A DNA stretch of 64,000 bases. It comes from Neomoorella sulfitireducens (GTDB taxonomy: Bacteria > Bacillota > DSM-521 > Neomoorellales > Neomoorellaceae). The stretch covers positions 1-64,000 of the forward strand of contig NZ_JANRHG010000002.1 of the NCBI RefSeq assembly GCF_024733845.1. The letters run 5' to 3'. Below are positions 1 through 8,107 of the stretch, piece after piece. The translations under genes were made by a program, and so were the position numbers. The notes under the pieces are model-generated. The model was not told the origin of the DNA and did not search any database. It was given only the letters and a program-made list of their open reading frames with translations. How positions within the stretch are numbered: the stretch's first letter is position 1; each line of letters starts with the position of its first letter.

Positions 1-288
1 AAAGCCCTTATCTATCCCCTCCATCATACCCATTTTTTTCGGAGCGCCGCTGATAAGCTGTGCTCCAGGGTACAGATCTTCCGGCAGGATGTTGCACATC
101 CTGCCGTGGGCATCATTGACGGTTACACTGGTAGCCCCGGCTTCAATGGCACCGCGTATGGCTGCATTAACTTCAGCGGTCATTAATTTCCGGGAACGAA
201 TGTACTCCTCCCCACCTGTAGTTTCTACCTGTTCCCAGGTAGTTATTCCGGCTACACCTTCCATATCGGCGGATATGTAAACCCGCAT
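1..288 (-). CDS. M55 family D-aminopeptidase (DppA-like), 3' part outside window
   Basis: The first 96 codons of a gene running off the left edge read MRVYISADMEGVAGI at the N-terminus, then VNDAHGRMCNILPEDL. This matches the metal-binding N-terminal half of zinc-dependent D-aminopeptidases of the M55/DppA family (Asp-x-Glu-Gly near residue 8 and the DAHG motif near residue 63). The family cleaves D-amino-acid-containing peptides, for example from peptidoglycan turnover; in Bacillus, dppA is early-sporulation associated. The ATG at 286-288 has a GGAGGGG site 6-8 bases upstream. The C-terminal half and its catalytic residues cannot be checked. It follows two small same-strand genes. Confidence 0.85.
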   Translation of the reverse strand, partial: MRVYISADMEGVAGITTWEQVETTGGEEYIRSRKLMTAEVNAAIRGAIEAGATSVTVNDAHGRMCNILPEDLYPGAQLISGAPKKMGMMEGIDKGF

Positions 289-354
289 CCTTTTCCCCTC
301 CTTTGTTAAGGTTTAAATGGCAAAAGGGCCTGACCGGCCCTAAGAACAACTCCT

Positions 355-657
355 TCACGATTTATGAATGAAGTGGTAGCCTAGTTTGGTGATCTGCTCG
401 CCAATGATTTCCAAACTTATCCGGGGTAAATAATAGGTAACCACCACCCAGCGCCGTTCGAGGATTACATTGACGCTAACTACACCCGGCAGGATGTGTA
501 GAGCATTGCTAATTTTTCTGGCATCCTCCCCGGTACGCATATTGCTTACAATCAGCGTGATTGTTACCTGCCGGAGATCAGGGGTATAGCCATCACGCCA
601 ACTATGTCCCTGACGGCCGGTCAGAATTTCTGCGGCACGCTGGCTGTACCAACTCAT
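355..657 (-). CDS. small HMA-like ferredoxin-fold protein lacking CxxC
   Basis: This 100-residue protein is not recognised as a named family. Residues about 30-98 follow the beta-alpha-beta-beta-alpha-beta pattern of heavy-metal-associated (HMA) domains: a hydrophobic strand, a helix with AxxIxxALxxLPGVVSVNV, two strands and a final LGY turn. The metal-binding CxxC loop is absent; the loop reads SNMRTGEDA. No signal peptide or membrane segment is seen. The ATG has a GGAGGAT SD site. It lies between the M55 peptidase gene and another small protein that may share the fold, all on the minus strand and probably co-transcribed. The function is unknown; a non-metal ligand-binding or partner-binding role is inference. 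Confidence 0.75.
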   Translation of the reverse strand: MSWYSQRAAEILTGRQGHSWRDGYTPDLRQVTITLIVSNMRTGEDARKISNALHILPGVVSVNVILERRWVVVTYYLPRISLEIIGEQITKLGYHFIHKS

Positions 658-734
658 TCTTTTATCCTCCTTAGTTTAAACTTTTTCGTTCGCTTTTTGG
701 TTCCTGGTGAGTATCCTGCTCACCCTCCTTCCCC

Positions 735-1013
735 TCAGGGGTCCAGACGCCGAAACTTAACTCCTTTCTGCAGTAACAGATACTCCATAAAAGAAGGTGT
801 AATCCTTTCCGGGTCATAGATAATTTTGACCATATTAACCCGCCCCTCCCGGGGTAGCTGGATCTCCTTAACCAGCGCTGCCAGGGTATAATAAACAGTT
901 TCCCGGATGACCGGCGTTTCAAGGTTGGGTATAATGTAGGTAACTTCCTGGTGCCGTCCAGGTTGGAATTTTTCCTGGCGGGCGTCAATCCACATTCTTA
1001 CCTTCGGTTCCAT
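735..1013 (-). CDS. small conserved-looking protein, possible second HMA-like fold
   Basis: The 92-residue product is not recognised. Its second half (residues about 35-90) has the order helix, strand with NMVKIIYDPERITPSFM, helix, then a terminal strand, which resembles the C-terminal half of an HMA/ferredoxin-like domain where VxIxYDPxxIT is common. Cysteines are absent. The ATG at 1011-1013 has a GGAGGT site 8 bases upstream, which favours this frame over an overlapping 105-codon frame at 671-988. It is first in a probable three-gene minus-strand unit with the HMA-like and M55 genes, and is divergent from the 566-residue gene. Confidence 0.65.
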   Translation of the reverse strand: MEPKVRMWIDARQEKFQPGRHQEVTYIIPNLETPVIRETVYYTLAALVKEIQLPREGRVNMVKIIYDPERITPSFMEYLLLQKGVKFRRLDP

Positions 1014-1144
1014 GTCCTTGCCACCTCCAGAGCCCTGCCCTATATTCTATGCACCAACTCACCTTTTGCCGCCTATTTTTAGGTCCATCCCACCCTTCAC
1101 CAACATATGCTGTAATAGTGATTCTATGAAATGAGGGGTGAAAG

Positions 1145-2845
1145 ATGGCCAAAATCCTTATGGGAGATATTGCCTTAGCGTCACGGGAACTCGATGCTTC
1201 CGGTAAAGCCCTGTTGTCAATCCTATGCCGTAGTTTGGGTGTGACTTTCTTAGAAGACGGGGAAGGAAACTTTATCCTGAATCCGCCCCTGGCTAATAAG
1301 ACAATTGTTTTACGCCCGCTACCCGTCCAGGATCAAACCTTGACCGCCCTGCTAACCGCCTTATACCAGGGGCTGCAGAGACAGGGGGCCAATGTTTTAA
1401 TTGTTCCTGCTACTGCCAGCGACGGGCGGCTTTTCAGGCTATGGGAGACCCAGGTCCTTTTTGCCTTTTCACAAAAGGAGGTAACTTTTCAGGAACCCGC
1501 TTTACATTTCTTCTACTCGCCCAAAAGACGGGAAGAAAGTATGAGATTGATCGCCGCCCTGGTCCAGGCTATGCTTCGTTCAGGAAGTCTTTTAAGTTAT
1601 ACCATCCCCAGCACCTGGGAGCATTTTAAAAACTTCCGTTACCGTCGCCTTTTAAATAATGCGGAAGTGCCTTCGATCTTAATTGAATTCTGCGGGGTTA
1701 ACCTGGATCCGGGATTTATTCACAGCATTACGATGTGGCTGGTTGACGGTTTAAACTGGTATTTCCATAAACCGCTGCCGGAAGAAACGGTTTTTAAGCT
1801 CCAATCCCTGTTGCAGCGCTTCCGGGATGCCTGTTTACCCGGGTTACCTGAAGGAAGCAAGTCCCGGGAAAGCAAAACGATACCTGGACAAGGAGAGGTT
1901 GCAGCTACGGAAACTCTGACCGTTACAATGGAGGAACCGCAGCACCAGGCTTCCGGGACAGACCCGGAAAAGAATGTAACTGCGCCTGCGGGAGGGGAAC
2001 AGGCAACAATGACACCGGCCGGGCCGGGAGAGAGCCCTATTCAAACCGGAGAAAAGAGGGACGCAGGACTAGGAGCCACAGGGATCCCGGTCCGAGGAGA
2101 GGCTGGAGTAAAGAAAACAGAGTCGGGGGCTATAGCGGGCCGCCCTGGTGAGGAAACAGAGGCAGAGGCTACAACGACCCTGGGTGAGGTAGCCATACCC
2201 GGCAGAACCGAAATTCAGGTGCAGGATGGATTGCCGGTGCAGGGTAAAGTACAGGGGCGAGACGAGGCAGCGGAGCAAGCAAAGATACCACCCCAAAACG
2301 AGCTCCTGGCAACGGAAGGGGACGTAAACCAAGGGGCAACGCCGGCAAAGGATACAGTTTCCAGCAGCCAGGCTTCTCCGCCGGCACCCTCCGGGAAGAT
2401 CCATAATGCCCGGCATGGTAAAGGCCGTCACCGGGGCAATCCCTTTTCTCCTCCCGGTGACGGGCCGGTGTTTATCTTTAAGCGGCCCCTGGAAGCCAGC
2501 TTTGCTCCTGCCTTCTTCCCCCAGGAAGTACTGGAAAGTATGGCACCGCTGCCCCTCCAGAGCACTTTTCTGATAGGGGAACAATGGTATAATTACCTGT
2601 CCTCTACCGGAGCGGATATGGCCGTGGCCAGCCTCGCTGCCCGGCAGGCGCCTCAGCCAGGAGCAGCAAAACCGTCAGCACTTAACTTTGACCCAATCAG
2701 GACCGATATGATCAGGACGGATACGATAGCCCCGGAGACCGGAAATAATGATAGCACCCTGGCGGAGCTCAAAAATTTGAGTGCCGCCATCCTGGCCCCG
2801 GAACAACCCGGGGAACCCCTGAACGGCGAAGCACCGTCAATTTGA
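1145..2845 (+). CDS. degenerate Amidase_3-like protein with long low-complexity tail
   Basis: The 566-residue protein has a compact N-terminal region (about 1-230) and a long region rich in Glu, Ala, Thr, Gly and Pro (about 235-440). The N-terminal part resembles an N-acetylmuramoyl-L-alanine amidase fold: NKTIVLRPLP sits where the usual DPGHGG strand would be, and PSILIEFCGVNLDPGF (177-192) matches the family's late motif with Glu181. The usual zinc histidines are not seen, so catalysis is doubtful. No signal peptide or transmembrane segment is present. The ATG follows GAGGGGTGAAAG. Its stop codon lies inside a perfect hairpin. A structural spore or wall-binding role is inference. Confidence 0.7.
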   Translation: MAKILMGDIALASRELDASGKALLSILCRSLGVTFLEDGEGNFILNPPLANKTIVLRPLPVQDQTLTALLTALYQGLQRQGANVLIVPATASDGRLFRLWETQVLFAFSQKEVTFQEPALHFFYSPKRREESMRLIAALVQAMLRSGSLLSYTIPSTWEHFKNFRYRRLLNNAEVPSILIEFCGVNLDPGFIHSITMWLVDGLNWYFHKPLPEETVFKLQSLLQRFRDACLPGLPEGSKSRESKTIPGQGEVAATETLTVTMEEPQHQASGTDPEKNVTAPAGGEQATMTPAGPGESPIQTGEKRDAGLGATGIPVRGEAGVKKTESGAIAGRPGEETEAEATTTLGEVAIPGRTEIQVQDGLPVQGKVQGRDEAAEQAKIPPQNELLATEGDVNQGATPAKDTVSSSQASPPAPSGKIHNARHGKGRHRGNPFSPPGDGPVFIFKRPLEASFAPAFFPQEVLESMAPLPLQSTFLIGEQWYNYLSSTGADMAVASLAARQAPQPGAAKPSALNFDPIRTDMIRTDTIAPETGNNDSTLAELKNLSAAILAPEQPGEPLNGEAPSI

Positions 2846-2855
2846 CGGTGCTTCG
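2827..2855. terminator. perfect 14-bp inverted repeat between convergent genes
   Basis: The arms 2827-2840 and 2842-2855 are perfect complements (CGAAGCACCGTCAA and its reverse complement). The TGA stop of the 566-residue gene (2843-2845) lies in the right arm. Neither flank carries a strong T-run, so this is a possible bidirectional terminator or mRNA-stabilising hairpin between two convergent genes. Confidence 0.6.
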
Positions 2856-2898
2856 TACTTCCTGCTGGTGAATATCTAACTGATTTTTATCCGCTCCT

Positions 2899-3525
2899 CT
2901 AGAAACACTGGGCCGGTGGCGCCGGCGGGCAGACGCCGGGAGCCACAACACAGGGTGCCGGCACGCAGAAGCCGTAGCTGGGCACCAGGAGCTGGACGGT
3001 AAGGATGGTCTTAATGACCAGGCACACCTGGAAGTCGCAAGTGACGGTGATAGTACCGACACCGACGGCGGAAACCACACAGTTGCAGAAAAGCAGGGTA
3101 CTGTCGTTTTCGCAATCGACGGTTACTCCCTCGGGAGCGCAGAGGGTAACGATTTTGGTAAAGGTAAAGACGCGGTCGGCAGTTTCAGTGGGAGCATTGG
3201 GGTTAGTCAGGGTGATCGGTACGGAAACGACAATGGTCAGGGTGGCAAAATTGCCGGTGGTCGGGACGCGGTTAATGACGTTGCAGGTAATAGGCCCGGC
3301 CAGGGCACAGGGGATGGCCTGCCCGACGGTAAAAGTACCGGTGACAAACTCGCCAGTGTGACCCGTCGTTACTGTTGTATCCCGGCTACGGCTTTCCACC
3401 TGGAAACAACTGTCATAAACCTTGTCAACCTTAATACACTCGATACGAGTCGGGGGTGGACACCCTTCCGGCGGGCATTGGCCGGGACCAACGACTGCCT
3501 GCTTGGCGCTCACTTCATCAGCCAT
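2899..3525 (-). CDS. cysteine-rich beta-type protein, possibly spore surface
   Basis: This 208-residue protein is not recognised with certainty. It has about 17 cysteines, a Pro/Cys-rich N-terminus (GQCPPEGCPPP), a VDKVYDSCFQ motif near residue 35, a Thr/Val-rich beta-strand core and a C-terminus ending PPAPPAQCF. There is no transmembrane helix or Sec signal. Thr/Val-rich, Cys-rich proteins with KVYDSC-type motifs occur in spore-forming clostridia, so a coat or exosporium role is plausible but inferred. The ATG at 3523-3525 has AAGGAGG 11 bases upstream. It is convergent with the preceding gene and divergent from the propeller-like gene. Confidence 0.7.
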   Translation of the reverse strand: MADEVSAKQAVVGPGQCPPEGCPPPTRIECIKVDKVYDSCFQVESRSRDTTVTTGHTGEFVTGTFTVGQAIPCALAGPITCNVINRVPTTGNFATLTIVVSVPITLTNPNAPTETADRVFTFTKIVTLCAPEGVTVDCENDSTLLFCNCVVSAVGVGTITVTCDFQVCLVIKTILTVQLLVPSYGFCVPAPCVVAPGVCPPAPPAQCF

Positions 3526-3704
3526 GCTTAAACCTGCCTCCTTGGAGCAAATTTTTCTGGTTAATGCCTGGTATATAATATTGACCTCAACGGGTGGATG
3601 TTACCGGGAAAACATAATTTATTCCTGCCAATCAAAATTATATTTTTCCTGCCAGGATAGCATATGCATTAGTTAGGTAGCCCTGGTCCAGGGGGGTGAT
3701 GGCC

Positions 3705-4691
3705 ATGGTAAATTATTTAGCTGCACCAGGTGATAGCTGGCAGTTAGTTTTGCGCCAGGGCATATTACACTATAGTTATACCGCTACCGGTGAGCCCATG
3801 GCAGGTCTGAGCGCCTGTACTGCCGTTATTGACCCTGCCGGTCGTTTACATATAGTGGCAACATTGATTAATAAGCGGTTAATTTATGCCCGCTGGCAGG
3901 GTCAACGCTGGGAAAGTAGTGAGTTGCCGGTAAATGGTTCCGTCCTGGCCTTTGTCCTCGATTCCCGCAGGCAACCGCACCTCTTATTAGAGGAATCCTA
4001 CAGACCGGAAATTGTCCACCTTTACCTGGCCGGTAACCGCTGGCAAAGGCAGTTTTTACCCTTTAACCTTACGGCTCCTCCCTTACTATTTAAACCCCTG
4101 CCCCGTGGCCGGCTCTTCTTTGCCGGTCAGGATGCATCCAGGGGAAGGCAGCTTTTATTTTTAACAGTTTATGATCCTGCCACGGGCTGGGAGGTGCCCC
4201 GTCCCCTTACCGGCGTAGAACCTGGTAATAAAATTTATGCTTACTGGTTTCAGGGGTATCTTTACCTCTTGTCCTGGCACAGGCAGGAAAAGGACTACTT
4301 GCTTTATTTAAACGTAGTTGACCCGGAAAAAAACACCTCGCTGAGGCTCTGCCCGGGAACAATGGTTGATCTTCCCGATGACCGGCCGGTACTCCTGGCT
4401 AAGGAAAAAACCTTACTTTTCCTCTGGACATCCAGCAACCGCCTGGCCTTTTGCTTCTCCCAGGATGGCGGCAGTACCTGGTCACCACCCCAGAGCGCCT
4501 ATTTCTTTTTCCCGGCCCGGATTAAAGCCGTAGAGGGGCCAGAGGGCCCCTCCACCAGACAGGTAGCTTTCACCAAGATTAGTGGCCTGGAGCCGGATTG
4601 GCCCCTCGTAATCAATTTTGAACCCCTTTTTTCTTTGTGCAGGGCTGTCGTTGTAAATCCCAGCAGCAGGAATACTCCTTTTAAGCAATGA
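3705..4691 (+). CDS. propeller-like protein with an Asp-box
   Basis: The 328-residue product contains repeated blocks of about 45 residues with aromatic-rich strands (RLIYARWQGQRWE, EIVHLYLAGNRWQ) and a late FSQDGGSTWS, which is an Asp-box (SxDxGxxW) typical of BNR/sialidase-type beta-propellers. It has no signal peptide. Three in-frame starts compete: GTG 3696, ATG 3699 and ATG 3705. ATG 3705 is chosen because the AGGGGG SD (3690-3695) is then 9 bases away. A CATAATTTA element at 3613-3621 resembles a sigma-K -10 box, so mother-cell expression is possible. The gene ends 2 bases before the convergent LysM gene. Function unknown. Confidence 0.72.
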   Translation: MVNYLAAPGDSWQLVLRQGILHYSYTATGEPMAGLSACTAVIDPAGRLHIVATLINKRLIYARWQGQRWESSELPVNGSVLAFVLDSRRQPHLLLEESYRPEIVHLYLAGNRWQRQFLPFNLTAPPLLFKPLPRGRLFFAGQDASRGRQLLFLTVYDPATGWEVPRPLTGVEPGNKIYAYWFQGYLYLLSWHRQEKDYLLYLNVVDPEKNTSLRLCPGTMVDLPDDRPVLLAKEKTLLFLWTSSNRLAFCFSQDGGSTWSPPQSAYFFFPARIKAVEGPEGPSTRQVAFTKISGLEPDWPLVINFEPLFSLCRAVVVNPSSRNTPFKQ

Positions 4692-4693
4692 TT

Positions 4694-5620
4694 TTAGATA
4701 ATGATTGGCACCACAATACCCAGGAATAAAGGACCAAAGACAAAGGGGAACCTGCGGGCAGCACCGATTAACAAAACAGGGTCTTTATCCATATCAGCAT
4801 CCATCATATGATGGCCCATCATCATACCATGGGCCATGGGCCTCATTTCAACTACCTTAAATTCTTCCATTTCCCGGTAGCGAACCATTAAAACAACATG
4901 ATCCATACCGAAATGCATGGGATCAGGAGTCCCCCGGGCAACAACCAGCAATTCCCGTTTTTCTATATCAATCATACCCATACCCATGGCGCCAGGACAA
5001 TGATGGGTGGGATGCATCATAAAGCAGTGGCGCCGGGGCATTACTGGAGGCATGATGGGAATGCAGATGCGCTGGCCGGGATAAATCAAATTGGGATCTG
5101 TAATTTGCGGGTTGGCCGCCAGGATCTGATCCACTGTAGTACCGAACTTGCTGGCAATGCTGCTTAAAGTATCACCGGGCTTGACGACATAGATAAACCC
5201 GTTGGGGCAGGGCATTATGGGCTTAACTGGAATGCAGAGTACTTGACCAGGATAAATCAGGTTGGGATCCTGGACCTGGGGATTTGCTGCTATCAGGGCA
5301 TCCAGGCTGACATTAAATTTCTGGGCAATGGAGTACATGGAATCGCCTGGTTGGACAGTATAATAGAAGCCGCCGGGGCAAGGTACAGGCATTTTCTTGG
5401 GAATGCACAGTACCTGGCCGGGATAAATGAGATTGGGATCTTTTACCTGGGGGTTGGCAGCAATAAGCTCATCCAGGGTTATACCAAAACGCCGGGCAAT
5501 AAGATACATAGTATCGCCGCTTTTGACGGTATAATGGAAGCCATGGGGACACGGGGGCACCATATGCTGGGCTGCCGCCTCACTTACAGTTGCCTCAACT
5601 TTCTTGCTTTCGTCACTCAT
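4694..5620 (-). CDS. triple-LysM protein with Met/His-rich C-terminal domain
   Basis: The 308-residue protein starts MSDESKK. ATG 5618-5620 has AAAGGAG 9 bases upstream, so an in-frame start 27 bases further up is less likely. Three LysM domains at about 29-74, 86-131 and 143-187 each carry the GDTMYLIA/GDSMYSIA/GDTLSSIA and NPNLIYPGQ signatures of peptidoglycan binding. Residues about 190-290 form a Met/His-rich domain (HCFMMHPTHHCPG, HGMMMGHHMMDADMD), and the protein ends in a hydrophobic stretch. LysM proteins of this layout are common in spore coats and cortex (SafA-like), but the tail is unlike SafA. Metal binding by the tail is inference. Confidence 0.85.
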   Translation of the reverse strand: MSDESKKVEATVSEAAAQHMVPPCPHGFHYTVKSGDTMYLIARRFGITLDELIAANPQVKDPNLIYPGQVLCIPKKMPVPCPGGFYYTVQPGDSMYSIAQKFNVSLDALIAANPQVQDPNLIYPGQVLCIPVKPIMPCPNGFIYVVKPGDTLSSIASKFGTTVDQILAANPQITDPNLIYPGQRICIPIMPPVMPRRHCFMMHPTHHCPGAMGMGMIDIEKRELLVVARGTPDPMHFGMDHVVLMVRYREMEEFKVVEMRPMAHGMMMGHHMMDADMDKDPVLLIGAARRFPFVFGPLFLGIVVPIII

Positions 5621-5690
5621 AAAGCCGGTCTCCTTTCTTACTGGCATGCTTTGCTAGTATAGAGTATGAAACCGGCCAGTTCTTGGTGAC

Positions 5691-5716
5691 TAAAAAAGCG
5701 CCCCTATGTGGGCGCT
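5691..5716 (-). terminator. intrinsic terminator after the amidohydrolase gene
   Basis: On the minus strand the stem AGCGCCC/GGGCGCT (5710-5716 with 5697-5703, 6-nt loop) is followed by a T-run at 5697-5692. It ends transcription coming from the amidohydrolase gene before the LysM gene starts. A second GC-rich hairpin (GCCACCC/GGGTGGC) lies at about 5766-5781. Confidence 0.85.
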
Positions 5717-5836
5717 AAATTACTTGTTCTGGTATAGGGGAATCATTCAACGGCGGCTTCGCTCCGCCACCCGTGGGTGGCTACTGTTTATCTTATCACC
5801 AGCAAATTCTCCTCCTTTCGCCAGCCTTTATAACAG

Positions 5837-7243
5837 CTACTGCCGTTTGGGGTAAGCATAATAATCAGTACCTGTACGCCTCCCGGCCCGGGCCAGCATC
5901 TCGGATGATATCCGGTTGGCCTGACGAACGATTTCAGTTTCATCAATCTTCAACAGCCGGCCTTCCCGGACTACGACTTCGCCGTTAACAATGGTGGTAT
6001 CTACCAGCTGGCTATCACCGCAGGTAATAATAGCTGCTACCGGGTCATGCTGGCCCCCGGCAAACCCCAGTTCCTCAAAGTTAATCAGGATCAGGTCTGC
6101 TGCCATTCCCGGCGCCAGGTGACCAAGGTCCTCGCGGCCTAATACTTGGGCACTGCCGACAGTTGCCAAACGTAAAACTTCTTCTGCTGTCAGGCCGTCA
6201 TTACCGTAAGCCAGTTTTTGTAAGAGATAAGCAATACGCATTTCGTTCCACATATTAGAGGAATCATTACTGGCGCTGCCATCCACGGCCAGACCCACCC
6301 GGGCCCCGGCAGACAGCAGGTCCTTCACCCGGCAGACCCCGGAAGCCAGCTTCATATTGGAAGCCGGGCAATGGGCCACCCCGCTTTTCGTCTCACCCAG
6401 CAGGGCCACCTCGGCGTCGTTTAAATGTATGGCATGGGCAAACCATACATCGGGTCCCAGCCAGCCCAGGTCAGCCATGTACTCTACCGGCCGCCGGTCA
6501 AATTTTTCTTTACAGAAGCGTTCTTCATCCAGGGTTTCGGCCAGGTGGGTATGGAGCATGACACCGTACCGGCGCGCCAGGGCGGCACTATCTCGCATCA
6601 GTTCGGGAGTTACAGAAAAAGGTGAACAGGGAGCCAGGGCAACCCGGCACATGGCGAAGGGGCCAGCCTCATGGTACTGCCGGATCAAGCGCTCGCTGTC
6701 AGCTAATATCTCGTCTTCTTTTTGAACTACTTCATCCGGTGGCAGGCCACCCCGGCTTTTGCCCAGGGACATGCTGCCCCGGGTGGCATGAAAGCGGATC
6801 CCTAGTTCCCGGGCCACCTGGATTTCAATATCAATAAGTTCATTTCCCTGACCACGGGGAAAGACGTAGTGATGGTCGCTGGAGCAGGTACAGCCTGTCT
6901 TCAGCAATTCCCCTAACCCCACCATGGCTCCCAGGCGAACTGCTTCCGGCGTCAGTTCACGCCAGATCTCGTAAAGGGTCACCAACCAGGGGAACAGGGG
7001 TATATCCTGGGTTGCCGGAATATTGCGGGTCAGGGTCTGGTAGAGGTGATGATGGGTATTGATCAGTCCCGGCAAAACAACCTTACCCCTGGCGTTAATA
7101 ATCTCGTCTCCATCCCCCGCAGGTAGATTGGATCCAATGGCCTTAATTGCCGGCCCCTCAATTAAAAGATCAGCCTGCCGGTAACGATGGCCTTCGCTAT
7201 CCAGGGTAATAATCCATTCGGCATTTTTGATAAGTAAAGCCAA
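5837..7243 (-). CDS. amidohydrolase, 8-oxoguanine deaminase / chlorohydrolase type
   Basis: The 468-residue enzyme belongs to the metal-dependent amidohydrolase superfamily that deaminates purine- or triazine-like rings. Visible motifs are the first metal site GLINTHHHLYQTLTR (about 59-73), LHTHLAET near 230, FAHAIHLND near 268, HCPASNMKLASG near 290, and the metal Asp in AVDGSASND near 318. The GLxNTHHHxYQ block is typical of 8-oxoguanine deaminases; the alternative annotation is a hydroxydechloroatrazine ethylaminohydrolase-like enzyme. The substrate cannot be settled by reading. The start is TTG 7243, with GGGGG 8 bases upstream. It sits alone behind its own promoter. Confidence 0.85.
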   Translation of the reverse strand: MALLIKNAEWIITLDSEGHRYRQADLLIEGPAIKAIGSNLPAGDGDEIINARGKVVLPGLINTHHHLYQTLTRNIPATQDIPLFPWLVTLYEIWRELTPEAVRLGAMVGLGELLKTGCTCSSDHHYVFPRGQGNELIDIEIQVARELGIRFHATRGSMSLGKSRGGLPPDEVVQKEDEILADSERLIRQYHEAGPFAMCRVALAPCSPFSVTPELMRDSAALARRYGVMLHTHLAETLDEERFCKEKFDRRPVEYMADLGWLGPDVWFAHAIHLNDAEVALLGETKSGVAHCPASNMKLASGVCRVKDLLSAGARVGLAVDGSASNDSSNMWNEMRIAYLLQKLAYGNDGLTAEEVLRLATVGSAQVLGREDLGHLAPGMAADLILINFEELGFAGGQHDPVAAIITCGDSQLVDTTIVNGEVVVREGRLLKIDETEIVRQANRISSEMLARAGRRTGTDYYAYPKRQ

Positions 7244-7346
7244 GCCAAGTGCCCCCAGTCAACCGGGCAAACCCGGTTAAATTTAATGACTTATTTCACC
7301 ATTAAAGCGGGCTTCCAGGCCGATGACTGTGTTTTTTCATGGCTTG

Positions 7347-7355
7347 ATTATACCA
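7347..7355 (-). promoter_or_regulatory. extended -10 promoter for the amidohydrolase gene
   Basis: The minus strand reads TGGTATAAT, an extended -10 (TGnTATAAT) with no convincing -35. The predicted leader of about 95 nt holds a 12-codon ATG frame without an SD site and an AACCGGG/CCCGGTT hairpin near 7261-7278. It does not match the purine riboswitch core. Confidence 0.6.
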
Positions 7356-7390
7356 TAGAAGCAAATACTCAGGCATGCTAAAATGAAAAA

Positions 7391-8107
7391 TTACACGGTA
7401 TTAAAATTTAACCTGGCTAAAAGATTTGCCAAAGCGGCAGCCAATTCAGCCCGGGTGGCATTCTGGTCGGGACGGAAGGTACCGTCCGGGTAGCCGCTCA
7501 TGATCCCGGCGGCCATAACCTGGCGGATGGCTGTCTCCGCCCAGTGGCCCTGGATATCGCGGGGTTCAGATAACTGCAGGTCCAGATAAAGGGCCAGGCC
7601 GCGGAAAATAGTCCGGGCCAGGGATTGCTGTACTGCCGGCGTGGCGAGTTGAGCTGCCGTCTCCGGGTTGCTGATAAAACCCATTTCCACCAGGACTGCC
7701 GGGTCATCGGTTTCCCGCAGGATATAGAAATTCGCCTGGCGGACACCCCCGTCAGGCCAGCCGGTGGCCGCCACCACTTCGGCCTGGATCAAGCGGGCGA
7801 GCTTTTCAGCCTGGCCTCCGGGTGCCAGGATAAAGGTGCTGGCGTAGTTAGCCGGGGTACCGGCGCTGTTGACGTGCAGGCTGATGACGAGGTCTACCTG
7901 TTCCCGGTTGAAGAGAGCCGCCCTGTCTGCCAGGGAAACGTCCTGGTCGCCTGTCCGGGACATTACTACTGCTATGCCTGCCCCCTGGAGCAACTGCCGC
8001 AACGCCAGGCCCACAGCCAGGGTGACGTCCTTTTCCTGGAGGCCGCTGGCGGCAACGGCCCCGGGGTCACTGCCGCCATGGCCGGGATCAATGCCAATTT
8101 TGGGCAT
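7391..8107 (-). CDS. N-acetylmuramoyl-L-alanine amidase with C-terminal SLH motif
   Basis: The 238-residue protein opens directly with the catalytic domain, MPKIGIDPGHGGSDPG, and has SLHVNSAG near residue 80 and VEMGFISNPE near residue 140, giving the zinc ligands His-Glu-His and the catalytic Glu of the Amidase_3 family. Residues about 185-235 form an SLH-type module (IQGHWAETAIRQ, MSGYPDGTFRPD, TRAEL) that can tether proteins to the wall. There is no N-terminal signal peptide, so it may act in the mother cell during sporulation or on lysis. ATG 8105-8107 is preferred over the TTG five codons upstream, which has no SD site. Confidence 0.9.
   Translation of the reverse strand: MPKIGIDPGHGGSDPGAVAASGLQEKDVTLAVGLALRQLLQGAGIAVVMSRTGDQDVSLADRAALFNREQVDLVISLHVNSAGTPANYASTFILAPGGQAEKLARLIQAEVVAATGWPDGGVRQANFYILRETDDPAVLVEMGFISNPETAAQLATPAVQQSLARTIFRGLALYLDLQLSEPRDIQGHWAETAIRQVMAAGIMSGYPDGTFRPDQNATRAELAAALANLLARLNFNTV

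Noticed and set aside
671-988. 105-codon frame overlapping the small gene 735-1013
   Set aside because: The 735-1013 frame has a proper SD and a plausible domain; this one is basic and low in pattern.
7244-7340. Purine riboswitch before the amidohydrolase
   Set aside because: The conserved three-way junction sequences are not present.
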